Shown piece after piece: positions 7,594-15,953 of a stretch of 64,000 bases of DNA. A program made the translations under genes and the position numbers. The notes under the pieces are model-generated. The model worked only from the letters and a program-made list of their open reading frames with translations, did no database searches and was not told the origin of the DNA. The DNA is from DAONDQ01 sp035402645 (lineage in GTDB: Bacteria; Cloacimonadota; Cloacimonadia; Cloacimonadales; DAONDQ01): NCBI GenBank assembly GCA_035402645.1, contig DAONDQ010000003.1, positions 1 through 64,000 on the forward strand, read 5' to 3'. Position 1 is the stretch's first letter. Each line of letters opens with the position of its first letter.

Positions 7594-10071
7594 ATGGAAT
7601 ATCCATTCGAAGTAATCGAGAAAAAATGGCAGAAGAAATGGAAGGAAAAGCGTATATTCAACGCCGTAGACTTCAGTGACAAGCCGAAATACTATGTTTT
7701 AAACATGTTCCCTTATCCATCAGGTGCTTTGCACATGGGGCATGTTTCCAATTATTCCATCGGTGATGCCATTACCAGGTTCAAGTTGATGCAAGGTTAT
7801 AATGTAATGCAGCCCATGGGCTATGATGCATTCGGAATGCCGGCAGAGAACTTTGCCATTCAGCATAATTCACATCCGAGACTGACCACTGAAAAGAACA
7901 TGGAGATCATGGGTAAGCAGTTCGAAGATTTCGGATTCGGTATCGACTGGGACAGACCTGTTGCTACCTGTAAACCTGAATATTATAAATGGGGACAGTG
8001 GCTCTTCAAGAAACTCTATGAAAATGGATTAGCATATAAAAAGACCTCTTTCGTGAACTGGTGTGATGAATGCCAGACTGTGCTTGCCAATGAACAGGTG
8101 GAAGATGGTAACTGCTGGAGATGCGGAACTGTCGTGCGTCAAAAGGAATTGGAGCAGTGGTTCTTCCGTATCACGAAATATGCAGAGGAATTGCTTGATT
8201 TCTCGCACATGATTGATTGGCCCGAACGCGTCATGGTTATGCAGGAGAACTGGATCGGCAAGAGTTTCGGAACTGAGATATTCTTCAAACTGGAAAATTC
8301 TGATACCATCATCAAGGTATTTACGACAAGACCCGATACAATATTTGGCGTAACCTTCATGGCACTTCCTCCGGAGCATCCACTGGTGAGGGAATGGTTG
8401 GAAAAGGAGCCTGCTGACAGCAAGTTAAGGGTTTTCTGCGATAAAGTGATCAATGAAGACAAGATCAATCGTACTTCCGAAGATACAACCAAGGAAGGTG
8501 TATTTTCCGGTCGTTATTGTATAAATCCGGTCAATGGAGACAAGGTACAGATCTGGATTACCAATTATGTCCTCATGGATTATGGCACCGGGGCTGTTAT
8601 GGCGGTGCCTGCACATGATCAGAGAGATTTTGAATTCGCAGGGAAATATGATATTCCAATGAAGATCGTGATTCAGAATGAGGATCAGGATCTGGTGCTC
8701 GAAAAGATGAAAAAAGCCTACACTTCACCCGGATATATGGTGAATTCAGAGAAATTCAACGGTCTTGCCAGCAACATGGCAAAAGAAAAGATAACACAAT
8801 GGCTGCAATTGGAGAATTACGGGAGTGGTACGGTTACCTATCGCCTGCGCGACTGGGGTGTTTCCAGGCAGCGTTACTGGGGAAATCCAATCCCTGTGAT
8901 CTATTGTGACCACTGCGGTGTTGTTCTTGTTCCCGATGAGGACTTGCCTGTACTTCTTCCAGAAAATGTACAGATTGGAAAGACCACACAGAATCCGCTA
9001 CTTTCAGTTCCAGAATGGATCAACGTTCCGTGCCCGAAGTGTGGTGCACCCGCAAGACGGGAGACCGATACCATGGATACATTCGTGGATAGTTCATGGT
9101 ATTATGCCAGATATACTGATCCAAAGAATGACAACAAGCCATTCGATACAGCCAAGAGTGATTACTGGCTGCCTGTAGACCAATATATAGGCGGAATCGA
9201 GCATGCCTGCATGCACTTGCTGTATGCACGCTTCTTCCATAAATTCATGAGAGACATTGGGCTTGTGAAGTCGGACGAACCTTTTGCACGTCTGCTGACA
9301 CAGGGAATGGTGACCAAGGACGGGGCTAAAATGTCCAAGTCCAAGGGAAATACAGTAGATCCCCAGACCTACCTGGATCGTTTTGGTTCAGATACGGCTC
9401 GCGTATTCATGCTATTTGCCTCACCTCCTGAAAAGGATGTGGAATGGAATGACGATGGTGTCGTGGGAGCTTTCCGCTTCCTGAATCGAATCTGGAGATT
9501 GATCGAATCTCAGCAGGAATTGATTCGCAAGCATTATGACCTGCTTGCAGAGCATGATGATTTGAGAAAAGAGATTGCTGATCTTCGTTACAGCACTCAT
9601 TTCATGATACGGAAATGGAATGAGGATATCGAGAACAGGATGCAGTTCAATACTGCCATCGCTGCCATCATGGAGCACTTGAATAATGTGACGAACATCA
9701 AGCAACCTGATGCACTCACGAACGTCGAAAAGGCTGTATATGCCGAAGCATGTATTATGATGCCTCGCCTGCTGTATATCTTTGCTCCCCATATTTCGGA
9801 AGAACTCTGGTCAATGCTTGGAAACGAAACCTTCATTCATGAAGCAGGTATTCCCACTCATAAGGAAGAGTATCTGGTCAAAGACCTCATTACCTATGTC
9901 ATACAGGTTAACGGCAAGGTGAGGGGTAAGTTAAGCGTTTCACCAGACATTGAGAATGAAGACTTGGAAAGACAGGCTGTCACGAATGAAAATGTAGCCA
10001 AGATGTTGGAAGGACATCAGGTGAAGAAGATATTCATCGTACCGAACAAGCTTGTAAATATCGTGATATAA
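7594..10071 (+). CDS. leuS: Leucyl-tRNA synthetase
   Basis: This class I aminoacyl-tRNA synthetase charges tRNA-Leu. The ATG at 7594 follows GGGAGGA and gives the conserved start MEYPFEVIEKKWQKKW; a TTG upstream at 7558 is not needed. The HIGH motif is HMGH (residues 47-50) and the KMSKS motif is at residues 579-583. Two CxxC zinc knuckles are present (CDEC..CWRC and CDHC..CPKC), and the CP1 editing domain contains TTRPDTIFGVTFM and VPAHDQRDFEFA. The 825-residue length is normal. It is monocistronic, with a strong terminator immediately after it. Confidence 0.98.
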   Translation: MEYPFEVIEKKWQKKWKEKRIFNAVDFSDKPKYYVLNMFPYPSGALHMGHVSNYSIGDAITRFKLMQGYNVMQPMGYDAFGMPAENFAIQHNSHPRLTTEKNMEIMGKQFEDFGFGIDWDRPVATCKPEYYKWGQWLFKKLYENGLAYKKTSFVNWCDECQTVLANEQVEDGNCWRCGTVVRQKELEQWFFRITKYAEELLDFSHMIDWPERVMVMQENWIGKSFGTEIFFKLENSDTIIKVFTTRPDTIFGVTFMALPPEHPLVREWLEKEPADSKLRVFCDKVINEDKINRTSEDTTKEGVFSGRYCINPVNGDKVQIWITNYVLMDYGTGAVMAVPAHDQRDFEFAGKYDIPMKIVIQNEDQDLVLEKMKKAYTSPGYMVNSEKFNGLASNMAKEKITQWLQLENYGSGTVTYRLRDWGVSRQRYWGNPIPVIYCDHCGVVLVPDEDLPVLLPENVQIGKTTQNPLLSVPEWINVPCPKCGAPARRETDTMDTFVDSSWYYARYTDPKNDNKPFDTAKSDYWLPVDQYIGGIEHACMHLLYARFFHKFMRDIGLVKSDEPFARLLTQGMVTKDGAKMSKSKGNTVDPQTYLDRFGSDTARVFMLFASPPEKDVEWNDDGVVGAFRFLNRIWRLIESQQELIRKHYDLLAEHDDLRKEIADLRYSTHFMIRKWNEDIENRMQFNTAIAAIMEHLNNVTNIKQPDALTNVEKAVYAEACIMMPRLLYIFAPHISEELWSMLGNETFIHEAGIPTHKEEYLVKDLITYVIQVNGKVRGKLSVSPDIENEDLERQAVTNENVAKMLEGHQVKKIFIVPNKLVNIVI

Positions 10072-10073
10072 AC

Positions 10074-10979
10074 TTAAGATAACATTTGTTTAAAAGAAGC
10101 ATCCCTGGGGTGCTTCTTTTTTTCTCTCATCATCAAGAACAATCCAACCAGGGCGGGAAGTACACCCGTAATAATGAAGATGGTCAGTGAAGCAGTGACC
10201 GCATACTCTCCCCTGATTCCGTAACGCTTGAAAATATGAACCGCAAAGGTCTCCCTCAATCCAAGCCCCGAGAACGTAATGGGAATCGTATTCGCAAACA
10301 GCACAAGCGAAGAGGAGATCGCTACTTTATCAAAGCGAATCGGATAGAATGTATTCAAAATGATCCAATATTGGATGAACGTGAAAAAGACTGTAATGAT
10401 CTGGTTCAGCATGACCAGGGGCGCTGCTTTCCTGTATTCCTGTCGGAGTGGTTCCAGGTTCGGTCTGAGTCGCATTGCAAAGTATAGACCAAGTGGAGAA
10501 AAGGTAATCAGCAAGGCGGCGATCAGCTTCAATGGCAGTGAAAATGAATAGAAATAAAAGAAAGTTGCCCAGATAGCAAAGAACCAGTTCGTCCAAGTGA
10601 GAAAGAACTTCTCCATAAGAATGGAAAAGAAGGTCTTCCTTTTACTTGTGTTCTCGATAAAAAAGACTTTTCCAAAGCTGGCATGTCCACCGGGTATCAG
10701 GAATCCGAGCGCGAGACCAATAAGGTAGGATTTGAATATTTGTCTCTTACGTGAAGAAAAGCCTGGATTCAGATGAAGCATCATTTTCCAATTCCGATAT
10801 TGAAGATACAGCTTGATGCAGGTTGTCACGACTAACAGAAAAAAGGTGAATAAACTGAATTTCATGAAATTGGCAGCCACGACCTGCATGTCCATCTTCC
10901 TGAAAATAAAATACAGGATGACGATGGAAATAGCCAATTTCAAAAGAAATTCAAGCCTTTTCCTGGTTACGCTTTCCAT
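10074..10979 (-). CDS. Flippase-like integral membrane protein (LPG synthase TM / UPF0104 type)
   Basis: This 301-residue polytopic protein has about seven hydrophobic segments and an overall pattern (LIGLALGFLIPGGHASFGKV, NTIPITFSGLGLRETFAV) typical of the lysylphosphatidylglycerol synthetase transmembrane region family, also called flippase-like domain. It lacks the soluble aminoacyl-transferase domain of MprF. Relatives move lipid-linked sugars or aminoacyl lipids across the inner membrane. Its start overlaps the end of the GT2 gene by 13 nt, so it probably handles that enzyme's lipid product. It is the last gene of the 14684-10074 operon. Confidence 0.8.
   Translation of the reverse strand: MESVTRKRLEFLLKLAISIVILYFIFRKMDMQVVAANFMKFSLFTFFLLVVTTCIKLYLQYRNWKMMLHLNPGFSSRKRQIFKSYLIGLALGFLIPGGHASFGKVFFIENTSKRKTFFSILMEKFFLTWTNWFFAIWATFFYFYSFSLPLKLIAALLITFSPLGLYFAMRLRPNLEPLRQEYRKAAPLVMLNQIITVFFTFIQYWIILNTFYPIRFDKVAISSSLVLFANTIPITFSGLGLRETFAVHIFKRYGIRGEYAVTASLTIFIITGVLPALVGLFLMMREKKKHPRDASFKQMLS
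10092..10124 (+). terminator. leuS terminator inside the convergent gene
   Basis: AAAGAAGCATCCC pairs with GGGTGCTTCTTT (one bulged base) and is followed by a run of T. It starts about 20 nt after the leuS stop codon and lies within the last codons of the convergent flippase-like gene, whose stop is 2 nt from that of leuS. Confidence 0.75.
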
Positions 10980-12007
10980 TTTGCCTTTACGAATAAGCTG
11001 ATGATGGAGAAGAAAATCGCATAATATGGATATACCAGAAGAAAAATGTAATCCAGTGGGTGGAATCTCTCATGATGGATGATCAGTGAACATGAATAAA
11101 ACAGGTATATAGGGAGAATAATGCCTGCTAAATAAACCCAGTTCATGTGATGAACAAGCAGGAACGGCAGAAAAATAAAGAAGGCAAAAACCAAAGCCGT
11201 GAAAAGTATATAGTAGGTTGACGAAAGCTTGATCTTCCCATACTGTCTGATCTCTCTATCAAGCAATTGTTTGAAGGTGTATTTTTGATTCTGCTCGATC
11301 ATTGTCTCATCGGAATTATAACCGATTTTATAATCTAACTGATGCATCTTTTTCAGTAACAGCTTGTCATCACCTGCATGGAAATCACCCAAGCCTTCAT
11401 GACCGCCTATGTCTTCATACACAAAGCGTCTGATTGCTATATTTGCACCGGAACAACTGAATGGAATTCCCATGCCCACGGTGGAGCAGAAAAGACCGGA
11501 TGAGAATATCCGTTTTACGCGATAAATAAGAGATAGGTGTTTCATCCTTACATAACCGATTACCATTCCAATGATTGTGTAGAAGTAGCTGTTATAAGAT
11601 GAAATCCAATGAACTGGAACTTCCGTATCAGTATCGGTGAATAATAAAATATCCTTCGTTGCATGTTTTGCTGCAAGAGTAAGTGCTTGTCGCTTCCCCT
11701 TTCCTATCTTTTCACTTTCTTTCACTTGGAAAACCTGTATGTTGTTTTTCTCATTTGCGAACTCATTCATTTGATTGAACGTATCATCCGATGAAGCATC
11801 ATCAACAAGAATTATTTCGTATAGCTCAGTTGGATAATCAAGAGCTTTCAGAGAAGCAAGGAATCCTGGTAATCTTTCCGATTCGTTTCTTCCCACTGCG
11901 ATAATTGAATATGTATGTTGCAAGGGAGTGTTTGTTTTCCATTTCCTGAACATGGCAAAGCTCATGTTCAATAGGATAATCACATAAATCAGAAGAATAA
12001 CATCCAT
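10967..12007 (-). CDS. Membrane-anchored family 2 glycosyltransferase
   Basis: This 346-residue enzyme has an N-terminal membrane helix, the nucleotide-sugar motifs of a GT-A fold (YSIIAVGRNESERLPGFL, ILVDDASSDDT, DTDTE as the DxD metal site), the acceptor loop GLGDFHAGDDKLLL and a REIRQYGK element in the place of QxxRW, followed by about three C-terminal membrane helices. This architecture builds lipid-linked or surface glycans at the cytoplasmic face. It sits 1 bp from the Wzi-like gene and overlaps the flippase-like gene, which suggests coupled synthesis, translocation and surface attachment of a glycolipid. Donor and acceptor are unknown. Confidence 0.88.
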   Translation of the reverse strand: MDVILLIYVIILLNMSFAMFRKWKTNTPLQHTYSIIAVGRNESERLPGFLASLKALDYPTELYEIILVDDASSDDTFNQMNEFANEKNNIQVFQVKESEKIGKGKRQALTLAAKHATKDILLFTDTDTEVPVHWISSYNSYFYTIIGMVIGYVRMKHLSLIYRVKRIFSSGLFCSTVGMGIPFSCSGANIAIRRFVYEDIGGHEGLGDFHAGDDKLLLKKMHQLDYKIGYNSDETMIEQNQKYTFKQLLDREIRQYGKIKLSSTYYILFTALVFAFFIFLPFLLVHHMNWVYLAGIILPIYLFYSCSLIIHHERFHPLDYIFLLVYPYYAIFFSIISLFVKAKWKA

Positions 12008-12008
12008 A

Positions 12009-13574
12009 TTAGAATTCTGTTCGATAGCTGAATGTAAAATCCTGTTTCCAGTTCGTTTCCTGTGTTTTGTTCATCATAGTTCCGATACGGAAATAATGAT
12101 GCGTCAGCGGATGCAATTCCATGTATGCTTTGATGCTTGTTGTATCTGTTATTTTTCCTGCCAGCCAATGCGTCTTGGTTGTCTGAGTATTAGGAATCAA
12201 CGCAGGGTCGCTTGTATTTAACGTAAAACTGTTCCCCGTACTGCCCTGCCTTGTATAGGAAGCATTTACACCCAGTGATAATGGAAGATAATTGAACCAG
12301 TAATCAATCTCAGTGGAGTAATTCAGGCAGTTGGAGCCAAGTGGATAACCGAGGGCAATACCATCATTCGAGAACTTATTCCACCTGATAAAGTGGGTAT
12401 ATGTCCATGGTCTGACGGCAGTCATCTCAATATTAATGCGCGGAGGAAGAAAAAGTGTTATCGGTATTCCGTGTAATTTTTCTCTAATCTGCTTATTTCT
12501 GCAATAGGATAGTCCTGCCTGCAAAGCATACTTGCTACCCCACCAGTCAGTCAGTATCTTGCTTTTAGAGAACTCATCCAGAAGCAGGTTATGATATAAA
12601 GAAAAGTCACTTTTGAATTTCCAATTGAATCCGCCGAATATGAGTACATTGTCCCTGTCTTCCAGGTTATGCTCAATGATTCTCCAGAACGCATGAGGCA
12701 GGATATAATTCAAATCCACACTTCGATTCCCGTAAATGATCTCTTCCCCGATGAATCCTTCAAAGCGGTCTGGGACAGGTTCCCAGGAAAGCTTATGCAT
12801 CACGATGAACTTATCCACTCGCGAAGAATCTGAAGTTGCTGAACTTTGCGGTTGGTAATAGACAATTTCGTTTTTATCGGGTGTTAATGCTCCATGTACG
12901 TACTCGAGCTTTAGTGTCCCCAGTTTACATTGTGCTTTAAAATAACCAAAATCATTAGCTTCATCATTCAGAATAACACTTCCGCTGATATCATTACCCA
13001 CATGGAACTTTCCTCTCCCGAAGGAAACACCAAGGGCTTCACTTCCGTAGTAGAGAGAGCCAGTCAAATGATCAATATAGATGGTCTCATTATCCGGTTG
13101 CCTGAAACCCACTATTAATGGGGATTGCTCATAATAATGCCTGTCTCCCGTGAAGTGTCCAGCCCACCAGTCTCCATACAGAAACAGGCTATTAGCAATG
13201 AGAGACTCTACCCGTAGTCCTTTATACAGGAAGAAATAATAGTCTTGATTTCTCCTTTGATAATCGACACCACCCATGACACGAATTTGCACGATTTGGA
13301 CATCATTGGGTTTATAGGCAAAGAAGATACCTTCATCATCTGGTTTTGATAAGTACTGGTTGAAGGAGCGTTTGATCTTTTCGATGGATGATACTGCTAT
13401 ATAGGTTGAAGAATCAGGAATAAGTACTGTCCTGAATATTGGAAGTGTTGGTTCTTCTAAAATGGAAGGATAGACTTTTGTATGAAATTGATAGTATGGA
13501 CCCATTCCAAATAAAAAATCCTGCCCCAAAAAGAAGGAGCAGGATAATAAGATGATTATATATATACGCTTCAT
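12009..13574 (-). CDS. Outer-membrane beta-barrel, capsule-assembly Wzi-like
   Basis: This 521-residue protein starts with a signal peptide (MKRIYIIILLSCSFFLGQ). The rest alternates short amphipathic strands rich in aromatic residues (YFFLYKGLRVESL, VHKLSWEPVPDRFEGFIGEE) and ends in aromatic F (FSYRTEF), as expected of an outer membrane barrel. The pattern GYPLGSN, NYSTEIDYW near the C-terminus resembles the Wzi capsule-attachment family. It lies 1 bp before the GT2 gene and 15 bp after the AMIN-HTH gene. Wzi-like is a family-level guess from layout and composition; beta-barrel is firmer. Confidence 0.65.
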   Translation of the reverse strand: MKRIYIIILLSCSFFLGQDFLFGMGPYYQFHTKVYPSILEEPTLPIFRTVLIPDSSTYIAVSSIEKIKRSFNQYLSKPDDEGIFFAYKPNDVQIVQIRVMGGVDYQRRNQDYYFFLYKGLRVESLIANSLFLYGDWWAGHFTGDRHYYEQSPLIVGFRQPDNETIYIDHLTGSLYYGSEALGVSFGRGKFHVGNDISGSVILNDEANDFGYFKAQCKLGTLKLEYVHGALTPDKNEIVYYQPQSSATSDSSRVDKFIVMHKLSWEPVPDRFEGFIGEEIIYGNRSVDLNYILPHAFWRIIEHNLEDRDNVLIFGGFNWKFKSDFSLYHNLLLDEFSKSKILTDWWGSKYALQAGLSYCRNKQIREKLHGIPITLFLPPRINIEMTAVRPWTYTHFIRWNKFSNDGIALGYPLGSNCLNYSTEIDYWFNYLPLSLGVNASYTRQGSTGNSFTLNTSDPALIPNTQTTKTHWLAGKITDTTSIKAYMELHPLTHHYFRIGTMMNKTQETNWKQDFTFSYRTEF

Positions 13575-13589
13575 ATTAATGCATATAAC

Positions 13590-14684
13590 TTAAAAATCAC
13601 TGACCGATAGCAGTTTGACAGTCGCTTCCACTTCACTTTCAGAGATATGAAGTTCCTTCGCAATTTCCTTGTTACTCCAACCGTCATGAATCAGTTTTAC
13701 AATTGTTTTGCGTTTTGCTTCTTCATCGACAAAGATGGAAGGTTCTCTGCGTGGTTCATTATAAACTGTAAAGGTAGTTTTGGGTTTTGGTTCAGAACGT
13801 TTTGACTTGAGTATGATGATAATAATGATGAACAGGACTATGATCAGGGCTAAAGCCAACCAAAGTGGAATCAGGGTAGTCAGCAGTAGTTCAACAATAC
13901 TAGGCTTTGCCGGCTTCGGCATTTTCACAGTCTGAAATGTAACAGCTTCTGTAGATGCCTGCGCTTGTGCCGGCTTCGGCTGCTGTGTAGCGACAGGTTG
14001 GGATAGGCTACTGTCGTAGTCACTATCGAAGAAATCATTCAAGGAAGATGAATCGTTTTGAATCTTATCTTTCAGGGTTTGCACAAACTGATATTCTCTC
14101 GAGTCTGCAGGAACTTTTTCCAATCTTGCCAGAGCCTGGCTGTATTTCTTCAATCCTGCCAAATCCTTGGCTATATAGTAATTGACCTGCTTCTTATCCG
14201 GAAAGGTGGATTCAAGGTTCACATAAAGGGGTAGTGCTTTGGCAAATTGATGCGTGGCAAAATAGAAGTTGGCGGTTCCCAATCCTGCTTCAAAAGTTTT
14301 CGGCAGGTTTTTGGGGAATATATCGAGAACTAGTTTATACCCTTCCTCATCCAACCTCATTTCTTCCCTGCGAACAGGCTCAGCTGTCTGAATGCTAATT
14401 TCAATGCCTGATTTCCCGGTTGAAACAAGAATTGAATGTAATATCTGGCTTCTATCGATGCGTGGTTCCACAAAACCTGCACCTTTCGCAGCACTTGGTA
14501 TCTTAATCACTAATGTATTGGTTGCGGTATTGTTCTCAATCTGGTATTCAACACGACTGCTGAATACAATGACAGTACGATTCACATAAGAATAATCATG
14601 TGTCTTGATTACCTTGAGTGAAGGCACCGCCAACAGACTGCCCACGAGAATAAGCGCGATTAGGATAAGAAGAAACTTTCGCAT
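13590..14684 (-). CDS. AMIN-TPR-transmembrane protein with cytoplasmic HTH
   Basis: This 364-residue protein has a signal sequence (residues 1-19) and then an AMIN-like domain (about 23-125: VIVFSSRVEYQIENN, NTLVIKIPSA, GYKLVLDIFPKN), which in known proteins binds peptidoglycan or secretins in the periplasm. A TPR-like segment follows (about 135-205: ANFYFATHQFAKALPLYVNL). A low-complexity linker leads to one strong membrane helix (about 265-292). The tail ends in a LuxR/sigma-like helix-turn-helix (about 322-358: IVKLIHDGWSNKEIAKELHI). RBS AAGGAG precedes the ATG and a TTGACG box lies at 14743-14748. It is the first gene of the surface-glycan operon and possibly its sensor-regulator. The domain calls are by eye. 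Confidence 0.75.
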   Translation of the reverse strand: MRKFLLILIALILVGSLLAVPSLKVIKTHDYSYVNRTVIVFSSRVEYQIENNTATNTLVIKIPSAAKGAGFVEPRIDRSQILHSILVSTGKSGIEISIQTAEPVRREEMRLDEEGYKLVLDIFPKNLPKTFEAGLGTANFYFATHQFAKALPLYVNLESTFPDKKQVNYYIAKDLAGLKKYSQALARLEKVPADSREYQFVQTLKDKIQNDSSSLNDFFDSDYDSSLSQPVATQQPKPAQAQASTEAVTFQTVKMPKPAKPSIVELLLTTLIPLWLALALIIVLFIIIIIILKSKRSEPKPKTTFTVYNEPRREPSIFVDEEAKRKTIVKLIHDGWSNKEIAKELHISESEVEATVKLLSVSDF

Positions 14685-14807
14685 TTGCTACTCCTTGGCA
14701 GTGGATAATCCTGTTTTTTTATTAATGAATTTTACAGATTTCCGTCAAGAATTATTTGCCGCACCCGGTCATGTCAACTGAACGAAACAATCCGCAAATA
14801 TGTACTT

Positions 14808-15293
14808 TTATCTGCTGTTCAGTACTTTATCAAGGAGGTTATAAGTCTCTCTGACGTTTTCAAATAATTCACGGTAATTTGCATCTCTGTCAATTTTCAT
14901 CCCCACCACTTTCCTGTCTACATTGGTCTCCCCCCAATTGTAAGCAGCGATGGCAAGGCTCCAATTATGATTGTACTTATTCAAGAGATATCTCACGTAT
15001 TGAGCGGAAATCCTGATGTTGTAATAGGGAAAGTAAAGTGAACCCTTACGATAATTCGGATCCAAATACCTGGCAGTTCCTTCTCGAACCTGTCCAGGCC
15101 CAAGGGCTTTCTGTTTGGAAATTGCCAAACTCCTGAATGTGCTTTCCTGGCTGATCAGGCGATAAAAATACTTGGCATTCAGATCGTAGTGATGCGCCTG
15201 CCAGATAACGATCAGCCTGACTGTAAAAGGATTATACAGCAGAATGACAATTGTCAGGATAATGAACAGGAACCAGATAATGAATGCTTTCAT
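14808..15293 (-). CDS. Lytic transglycosylase (SLT domain)
   Basis: This is a small 161-residue murein hydrolase. An N-terminal membrane anchor (residues 3-30) is followed by a single SLT domain: catalytic Glu E50 in YRLISQESTF, then KQKALGPGQVREGTARYL (the ALGLMQV-like motif) and LAIAAYNWGETNV (the AYNAG-like motif). It cleaves peptidoglycan glycan strands with formation of 1,6-anhydro-muramyl ends. Its start overlaps the end of the TPR gene by 4 nt, so the two are translationally coupled. Confidence 0.9.
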   Translation of the reverse strand: MKAFIIWFLFIILTIVILLYNPFTVRLIVIWQAHHYDLNAKYFYRLISQESTFRSLAISKQKALGPGQVREGTARYLDPNYRKGSLYFPYYNIRISAQYVRYLLNKYNHNWSLAIAAYNWGETNVDRKVVGMKIDRDANYRELFENVRETYNLLDKVLNSR

Positions 15294-15943
15294 TTTTTCA
15301 GTTTGTGCCTTAAAAAGATGATATTACGCTTAATACGTTCATTCTCCGGATCGAGACTCAACGCTTTTTCAAAATAGCTGAGGATCTCTTCATATGGACG
15401 TTCAAGAGAAATCAAAATAGCCCCTATATTATTGGGAATCTGTGGATTGGAAGGGTCAAAGGATTCCGCTTCCTTTAAGTGTTCCAGCGCTTCGATCAAA
15501 TGACGGTTCTCCACTTCTGCCTGTGCCTGGTTCACCAGCTCTTTTGCACAAACATTCTTTTCCCTTTGAATCGGGTCTTCAATCATTACCAGGTACTTCT
15601 GGTAGGAAATATTGGTTGGATGCTGCTCACTCAATTTCCGATAACATTGCATGGCTTCATCCCAGTTCCTGAGCATCAGTTGTGTCTGCGCATAGGCAAG
15701 AAGCGCCATCTCGTTATCGGGAACAGCAGACAACACCTTATGCAGATAGGAAGCAGCATCTTCATATTTAAGCAGACTCAGAAGAATGATGCCCATGTCA
15801 TACTGGTGCACCGTGGTATTTGCTATCATCAGGACTTTCTGCATCCAGTTATAGGCTTTCTGATATTTACCCTTCATCATGCAGGTAATACCCTTGTAGT
15901 GGTAATATTTCATACGGAAGTAATCGAATAGGTCTTTCAGCAT
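15290..15943 (-). CDS. TPR protein
   Basis: This 217-residue protein consists of about five tetratricopeptide repeats (KYQKAYNWMQKVLMI, LKYEDAASYLHKVLSAVPDN, RNWDEAMQCYRKLSEQHPTN, HLIEALEHLKEAESFDPSNP, PYEEILSYFEKALSLDPENE). There is no signal peptide, so it is probably cytoplasmic and acts as a protein-interaction scaffold. It is 10 bp after the M48 peptidase gene and overlaps the lytic transglycosylase gene, which suggests a role in envelope maintenance. Confidence 0.85.
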   Translation of the reverse strand: MLKDLFDYFRMKYYHYKGITCMMKGKYQKAYNWMQKVLMIANTTVHQYDMGIILLSLLKYEDAASYLHKVLSAVPDNEMALLAYAQTQLMLRNWDEAMQCYRKLSEQHPTNISYQKYLVMIEDPIQREKNVCAKELVNQAQAEVENRHLIEALEHLKEAESFDPSNPQIPNNIGAILISLERPYEEILSYFEKALSLDPENERIKRNIIFLRHKLKK

Positions 15944-15953
15944 AATGTTTCCA

